DNA from: Stieleria magnilauensis
GTDB taxonomy: Bacteria > Planctomycetota > Planctomycetia > Pirellulales > Pirellulaceae
Direction of reading: 5' to 3'
Assembly (NCBI GenBank): GCA_007753675.1
Contig: CP036432.1
Span: 4,624,394-4,688,393 of the forward strand
DNA length: 64,000 bases
The stretch's first letter is position 1; each line of letters starts with the position of its first letter. Shown here piece by piece: positions 59,791 to 64,000 of this stretch. A program made the translations under genes and the position numbers. A model generated the notes under the pieces. That model ran no database searches and had not been told where the DNA came from. It saw nothing but the letters and a program-made list of their open reading frames with translations.

Positions 59791-61083
59791 ATGCGCCGTC
59801 GTAACTTTCTACAACTTTGTGCCGCCGCCGGACTGGGTTTCTCAACGCCGGTTGCCGCTTCGGCGACCGCAAGTGCCGATGAAGCCGATCGCGAGCTTCC
59901 CTCATACGACGGTCCCTACTACATCGTGTTCAATGCGTCGGGCGGTTGGGACACGACGTACCTGATGGACCCCAAAGGCATCAACGAAATCAATCGTCTG
60001 TACAAACACGGCGACATCCTGACCGAGGGAAACCATCGCTTCGCGCCCAACGCGAAGCAGATTGAAGCGGGCATCAGCAACGAGACGTTTTTCGCGAAAT
60101 ACGGCAAGGAACTGCTGGTGATCAACGGCCTGGACTATTCGGTCAACAACCATTCACCCTGCTCGCGCTACATGGCGACGGGCAAACTGGACAGTCTAGC
60201 CTACCCGACGTTTGCAGCCCTCGTTGCGGCGTGCAACGGCCCCGATGTTCCACTGGCGTTCCTGACGTTCGGAAACTATTCGGCGACGGGAAACTTGGTG
60301 CCCCTGTCGCGCGTGCCGTACCTGAATTCGCTCAATCGACTGGCCAACGCCGACGGTGTCGACGGAAGTACCCGGCATTCCTATCACGACGACTTCGTCA
60401 GCGACCGCATCGAGCGAGCGCTGGAAGCACAAATGCAGGCCCGGATTGAATCCAATCGTCTGCCGCGTGTGGAACGATCCCAAAGCATGCTGTATGCGGC
60501 GCAGTTGAACTCAAGAGCACTCCAACGTGTAACGCCATTCATTCCAAAATCGTCACCGAAAGAAAGGCTGTCGCGACAGGTGGATATCGCTTTGGCATCT
60601 TTCCGAGCCGGCATTTGCGTGTCGGCCAATCTGTCCATCGGCCAGTTCGACAGTCATGCCAACAACGATACCGACCAAATGAAACTGATCCCCGAATTGC
60701 TCGCGGGCGTCGACTACCTGATCACCAAGGCGGAACAATGGAAGATCCGCGAAAAACTGGTGGTGGTCATGCAGAGCGAAATGGGACGGACGCCAACGTA
60801 CAACAAGGGCAACGGAAAAGACCACTGGTCGATCGGTTCGATCATGTTTATGGGGGCAGGGATTCAGGGAAACCGCGTGATTGGTGCGACGGACGAAGAA
60901 CAATTCCTGGTCCCCATCAACCCTGAGACGCTTGCCACGGACAAACAGGCGGGAATCCGAGTCCGTCCGGAACACATCCATTCCGCCCTCCGCGATTTCG
61001 CCGGAATCTCGACGCACCGTTCCTGCGATAACTTTCCGCTGAAAGTGGCCGAGGAGGAACGTTTGAAGAATCTGTTCGGTTAG
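59791..61083 (+). CDS. Tat-exported DUF1501-like protein
   Basis: 430 residues from the ATG at 59791, nine bases after the preceding stop. The leader MRRRNFLQLCAAAGLGF is a twin-arginine signal. The mature protein has the alkaline-phosphatase-like pattern of DUF1501: YYIVFNASGGWDTTYLMDPK, INGLDYSVNNHSPCSRYMA, VVVMQSEMGRTPTYNKGNGK, DHWSIGSIMFMGAGIQGN. The residues that would bind metal are partly present (Asp/His near GKDHWS). It pairs with the upstream cytochrome in the same way DUF1552 pairs with DUF1592. Function unknown. Confidence 0.85.
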   Translation: MRRRNFLQLCAAAGLGFSTPVAASATASADEADRELPSYDGPYYIVFNASGGWDTTYLMDPKGINEINRLYKHGDILTEGNHRFAPNAKQIEAGISNETFFAKYGKELLVINGLDYSVNNHSPCSRYMATGKLDSLAYPTFAALVAACNGPDVPLAFLTFGNYSATGNLVPLSRVPYLNSLNRLANADGVDGSTRHSYHDDFVSDRIERALEAQMQARIESNRLPRVERSQSMLYAAQLNSRALQRVTPFIPKSSPKERLSRQVDIALASFRAGICVSANLSIGQFDSHANNDTDQMKLIPELLAGVDYLITKAEQWKIREKLVVVMQSEMGRTPTYNKGNGKDHWSIGSIMFMGAGIQGNRVIGATDEEQFLVPINPETLATDKQAGIRVRPEHIHSALRDFAGISTHRSCDNFPLKVAEEERLKNLFG

Positions 61084-61166
61084 ATCCGGTGTAAGTTTGG
61101 CACCGATACCACCGTGGCTCGCCTGCACTTGTTCACACGCCCGTCTTCCGTACCGAATGGATCATC

Positions 61167-62363
61167 ATGAGCCGTCGTCGAATCAAACTCATCGTCGCTT
61201 TCACCGTGGCGGCGATCACTGCGTTCTCCTTCCATGCCGTTTCGGCTGCCGGGCCGTTGAAGGTGTACATCCTGGCCGGGCAATCCAACATGCAGGGCTC
61301 GGCCCATCAAAGCACGTTCTCGGCGATGCGGGATGACCCGGCGGCCGCAGAACTCCTGGACGTGATCCTAGACCAAAATGGGGATCCGGTCGTGTGCGAC
61401 AACGCCTGGATCGCGTACCGGACGGGCGGACGCGACGGGGAGACGGTGCGGCAAGGCAAAGTGGAAATCGGCTACGGGTTTGACGATCAGCGGATCGGTC
61501 CCGAATACGGTTTTGGCATCTTCATCGACCAGGCGATCGACGAACCGGTGTTGATCATCAAGACCGCGTGGGGCGGGAAGTCACTGGCCGTGGACTTCCG
61601 CCCGCCCGGCGCGGGACCTTACCAGCCCAGTGCAAACGAGAAAGAACGTGGCAACGTCCCCGAGGTGGAAAGCGTGGGACACTACTACCGCGAAATGATC
61701 CGGTTCGTGCAGTCGACGCTCCGGGACACCGAGGGTCTCACGAAGTTGGTGCCGACGTACGATGCAAGCCAGGGCTATGAACTTGCCGGTTTCGTCTGGT
61801 TCCAGGGCTGGAACGACATGTGCAATCGGCATCACATCGACCAATACACCGAGAACATGATCCATTTCATCCGCGATGTCCGCCAGGAATTCGATACGCC
61901 GACGCTGCCGTTCATCGTGGGCATCTTGGGAGTCTACGGCACGGACCCGGACAGTAGGAAATTTGACAAAGGGTTGCCGGTCAGTGACTTTCGCAAGGCT
62001 CAATTCGCAGCCGTCGAGCAATACGACCAGAAGGTCGCGGCACGCTATCGTGGCAACGTCGTCGCGGTCGACAGCGGACCGTATTACGAACTCGGGCTGA
62101 GCGACATCTACTGGAAACGGCGGCTGACCGGCAATTGGAAGCAGCGGGTCAATCAGGGTCAGATGACGCCGGAGCAGTTTCAAGCCGAATGCGACCGGTA
62201 CGGATTCGGCGACGGTGAATTAACCGCGCAAGAGCAACGCACTTGGGATCGCTGCGCATCCAACGCCGAATACCACTACCTGGGAAGCGGCAAGACCTTC
62301 ATCCGTTTCGGCAATGCACTCGCCGAGGCCATGTTGCAGTTGGAGAAGCAGCGACCTGTTTGA
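61167..62363 (+). CDS. Exported SASA/SGNH-type carbohydrate esterase
   Basis: 398 residues with a signal peptide (IVAFTVAAITAFSFHAVSAA). The GDS-like nucleophile site is GQSNMQGSA with S40, and KTAWGGKSLAVDF plus GFVWFQGWNDMCN are typical of the sialate-O-acetylesterase domain. The terminal YHYLGSGKTFIRFGNALAEA matches the family C-terminus. It would remove acetyl or other acyl groups from sugars in the periplasm. It lies 83 bases after the DUF1501-like gene on the same strand and may be part of that run. Confidence 0.88.
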   Translation: MSRRRIKLIVAFTVAAITAFSFHAVSAAGPLKVYILAGQSNMQGSAHQSTFSAMRDDPAAAELLDVILDQNGDPVVCDNAWIAYRTGGRDGETVRQGKVEIGYGFDDQRIGPEYGFGIFIDQAIDEPVLIIKTAWGGKSLAVDFRPPGAGPYQPSANEKERGNVPEVESVGHYYREMIRFVQSTLRDTEGLTKLVPTYDASQGYELAGFVWFQGWNDMCNRHHIDQYTENMIHFIRDVRQEFDTPTLPFIVGILGVYGTDPDSRKFDKGLPVSDFRKAQFAAVEQYDQKVAARYRGNVVAVDSGPYYELGLSDIYWKRRLTGNWKQRVNQGQMTPEQFQAECDRYGFGDGELTAQEQRTWDRCASNAEYHYLGSGKTFIRFGNALAEAMLQLEKQRPV

Positions 62364-62385
62364 GGAAATCGACGAAGCTGTTTCC

Positions 62386-62766
62386 CTATTTCCTTTTCGA
62401 CTCGCGACAGGCGGGCGCCTGTTCGAGGGTGAAGACGACGATCTCTTCGCCGGTATGCGTACTGATATCGTGATGCAGGCTGACCGGCTTGATGCCGGTG
62501 ATCTCGTGAATCACCAACTCCAAGGTTGGGCGCGCCGTCTCGATCAATTGGGTTCGAACCTGCTTCAGCAGGTCTCGCCCTTTTTCAGCCGGCAGCGTGG
62601 TCACCAAATGTTGTTCGGCCGCGGTCAAGACACCTTGCAAGCGAACAACGAGCAGATCGCCGATCAAATGGGCGCGAATGTCCTTCGGCCCCCGCCCCAT
62701 GTACTCCTGCTCGAAATGGGACATCCCTTTGCAGACGGCGGCTTCGATTTCTCCGTGTGTTTTCAC
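62386..62766 (-). CDS. DUF2294-family protein A
   Basis: 126 residues from the GTG at 62766, chosen because the family starts with KTxGEIEAA; a TTG six codons earlier is also open. Core motifs: EQEYMGRGPKDIRAHLIGDL, LVVRLQGVLTAAEQHLVTTL, and VIHEITGIKPVSLHHDISTH. The family is small, cytoplasmic and of unknown activity; some members are linked to sodium or acid stress loci. Its paralogue is coded divergently 680 bases away. Confidence 0.85.
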   Translation of the reverse strand: MKTHGEIEAAVCKGMSHFEQEYMGRGPKDIRAHLIGDLLVVRLQGVLTAAEQHLVTTLPAEKGRDLLKQVRTQLIETARPTLELVIHEITGIKPVSLHHDISTHTGEEIVVFTLEQAPACRESKRK

Positions 62767-63329
62767 CGACCCGTTCCAGTTCAACGATCAATTGTCTACC
62801 TCGCTCCGTTTTTCATCACCTCATTGGCGAACGTACGGTCAAACGATGCGAGAGTAGCCAATTTACCACACTCCTGGCAGGCAACGCCGCAGCGGATCGT
62901 TTTCCGAAGAAATCTGACATCACCACTGGTCATCAAGGCTGTGGGGCATTGATTTGCGGTAGGGCGGCGAGCCCAATGCCACTTACTTTGACGTCAAACA
63001 GGGGACTTTTGTTAGCGGCAGGGCGCGAGCCCTCCGGTCTTTCAAGTTCAAACCGGACGGCTCGCGCCGTTCCGCTAACTCATTCAGTGCCAAAGTAAGT
63101 GGCATTGGGCGCGAGCCCTCTGGTCTTTCAAGGTGTTTTCATCAAGCTGAAACCGGACGGCTGATGCAAAGTCAGGGGTACGCCCTTGTCTTTTCCATCA
63201 GTCGGCGTAGGATGAATTCGTTGAGGGAACGGTTTAGCCGATTTCTCTCTTCAACAATCCGGACGACAAGATAAAGAGCAATCTGGCATTCCCCAGCCAA
63301 TGGGATTCCAAGAGGGCTCGTTAAAAAGT
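62767..63329. repeat. Nested inverted repeats between the DUF2294 genes
   Basis: AGCCCAATGCCACTTACTTT at about 62970-62989 is repeated in reverse complement as AAAGTAAGTGGCATTGGG near 63093-63110. Inside it are GTTAGCGGCAGGGCGCGAGC (about 63011-63030) and its reverse complement ending CCGCTAAC at about 63079. This is the same nested element as at 31.24-31.40 kb. The remaining bases show no gene. Confidence 0.85.
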
Positions 63330-63382
63330 AAGCCGATGTGGCAGAACACCTTCGTGTGTGTTCTACCCCATCGGCTTTTTTT
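63330..63382 (+). terminator. Strong terminator-like hairpin upstream of the second DUF2294 gene
   Basis: AAGCCGATG (63330-63338) pairs with CATCGGCTT (63369-63377). Nested inside, AGAACAC (63343-63349) pairs with GTGTTCT (63358-63364). Seven T follow (63376-63382). No plus-strand gene ends here within 960 bases, so it may end a small RNA or act as an attenuator in the leader of the DUF2294 gene 66 bases downstream. Confidence 0.75.
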
Positions 63383-63448
63383 ATGCGCAGGATTCAATTT
63401 CAGAATACCTGAAACCAACCATGTCCACGTGGTACAGGAAGAGACACC

Positions 63449-63928
63449 ATGGATCAAGCCACGTCGACCATGACGCAAACGATCGCCCTGATCGCGAAAA
63501 CGCTACAGCAGAACAGAACGGGAGTTGCCCCGACGTCCGTCAGCGCGGTCCTCAACGAGAACACTTTGGTCGTGACGATGGAAGGTGCCCTCACACCGGC
63601 CGAGCAGGCCTTGGTCCGTACGACGCAGGGCCTCGCCCAGGTCCAAGAGTTTCATCGTCAGTTGTTCGCCAGTTCATCCGACCCGATGCAACAGAAGATC
63701 AAGACAATCACCGGTCGGGATGTGCGAGAAGCAACCGCAGCACTTGATGCGGGTACCGGCATGATCACCCATACCTTTCGGTCCGGTGCGATGGTGCATG
63801 TGTATTTATTGACCCCTGAAATCGAAGCCTGCAAAAGCGGTGATCGTGCATCGATGGAACGCGCCGGTGACGACGGTTTCCATCCGCCGGCACAAGACGA
63901 TCGTTCAGACTCAGCTGAAACAGATTGA
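63449..63928 (+). CDS. DUF2294-family protein B
   Basis: 159 residues. It begins MDQATSTMTQTIALIAKTLQ and contains the family core APTSVSAVLNENTLVVTMEG, GALTPAEQALVRTTQGLAQV, and ITGRDVREATAALDAGTGMI. The C-terminal 30 residues are acidic and disordered. It is a diverged paralogue of the protein encoded at 62386-62766. It lies behind a terminator-like hairpin that may control it. Nothing further is visible up to the window end. Confidence 0.85.
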   Translation: MDQATSTMTQTIALIAKTLQQNRTGVAPTSVSAVLNENTLVVTMEGALTPAEQALVRTTQGLAQVQEFHRQLFASSSDPMQQKIKTITGRDVREATAALDAGTGMITHTFRSGAMVHVYLLTPEIEACKSGDRASMERAGDDGFHPPAQDDRSDSAETD

Positions 63929-64000
63929 CGATGAAATACTGATTGAATGTTGGTCATTCACCGACCCGGTCAACCTTGACTCGGGTCGCGAAATCGAATG

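Overview
The window looks like a stretch of a planctomycete chromosome (Pirellulaceae, Rhodopirellula/Stieleria-like). The signs are families enriched in that phylum (DUF1080, a type I sulfatase, DUF1592/DUF1552/DUF1501-type secreted proteins, PSCyt-like cytochrome domains, DUF4159). There is also a secreted subtilisin with an LETRRLLAGD N-terminal signature, a 23S-5S operon with no 16S gene, and many short dispersed inverted repeats between genes. No insertion sequence, prophage or CRISPR array was seen.

Layout. 1-5.7 kb: the edge of an acidic protein, a DUF1080 protein, and an ABC exporter pair whose permease carries a very large extra domain. 6-8.9 kb: a two-component kinase/regulator pair, a probable structured RNA on the minus strand (8.03-8.24 kb) and a small BON-like protein. 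9.1-16 kb: a YmdB-type phosphodiesterase, proA, rpmA, a Gfo/Idh/MocA oxidoreductase, a NarL-like regulator with a degenerate receiver, and a sulfatase. 16.1-20.7 kb: a DUF58-MoxR pair divergent from a DUF4159 protein. 20.9-27.6 kb: an orphan iron-type binding lipoprotein, a putative zinc metallopeptidase, a secreted subtilisin, a SprT-like protein and an M42 aminopeptidase. 27.6-29.1 kb: a long leader, a 39-codon ORF overlapping by ATGA with an HTH-receiver protein, and a strong terminator. 29.3-38 kb: housekeeping genes (moaC, polyprenyl synthase, GT2, hisI, fused aroDE, GNAT) with a PQQ-repeat protein and a large TlpA-like thioredoxin protein.

38.3-42.6 kb is an rRNA operon: promoter, tRNA-Ile, tRNA-Ala, a 0.75-kb spacer, 23S, 5S and a perfect terminator hairpin. 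42.6-48.8 kb holds repeat clusters, two unidentified proteins and an apparently exported catalase-peroxidase. 49.2-52.6 kb is an arsenic operon (arsR-arsD-arsA plus an arsenate-reductase/LMW-phosphatase-like gene) with no efflux permease in view.

53.7-62.4 kb is a run of five same-strand genes for exported proteins: DUF1592-type cytochrome, DUF1552, PSCyt/DUF1549-like cytochrome, a Tat-exported DUF1501-like protein and a sialate-O-acetylesterase-like SGNH protein. This run of two cytochrome/partner modules is the best candidate for a poorly described system. The window ends with two divergent DUF2294 paralogues separated by nested inverted repeats and a strong terminator hairpin.

Start codons were reassigned where a signal peptide, Shine-Dalgarno sequence or family alignment favoured an internal start. 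All family assignments come from reading motifs, not from database searches.
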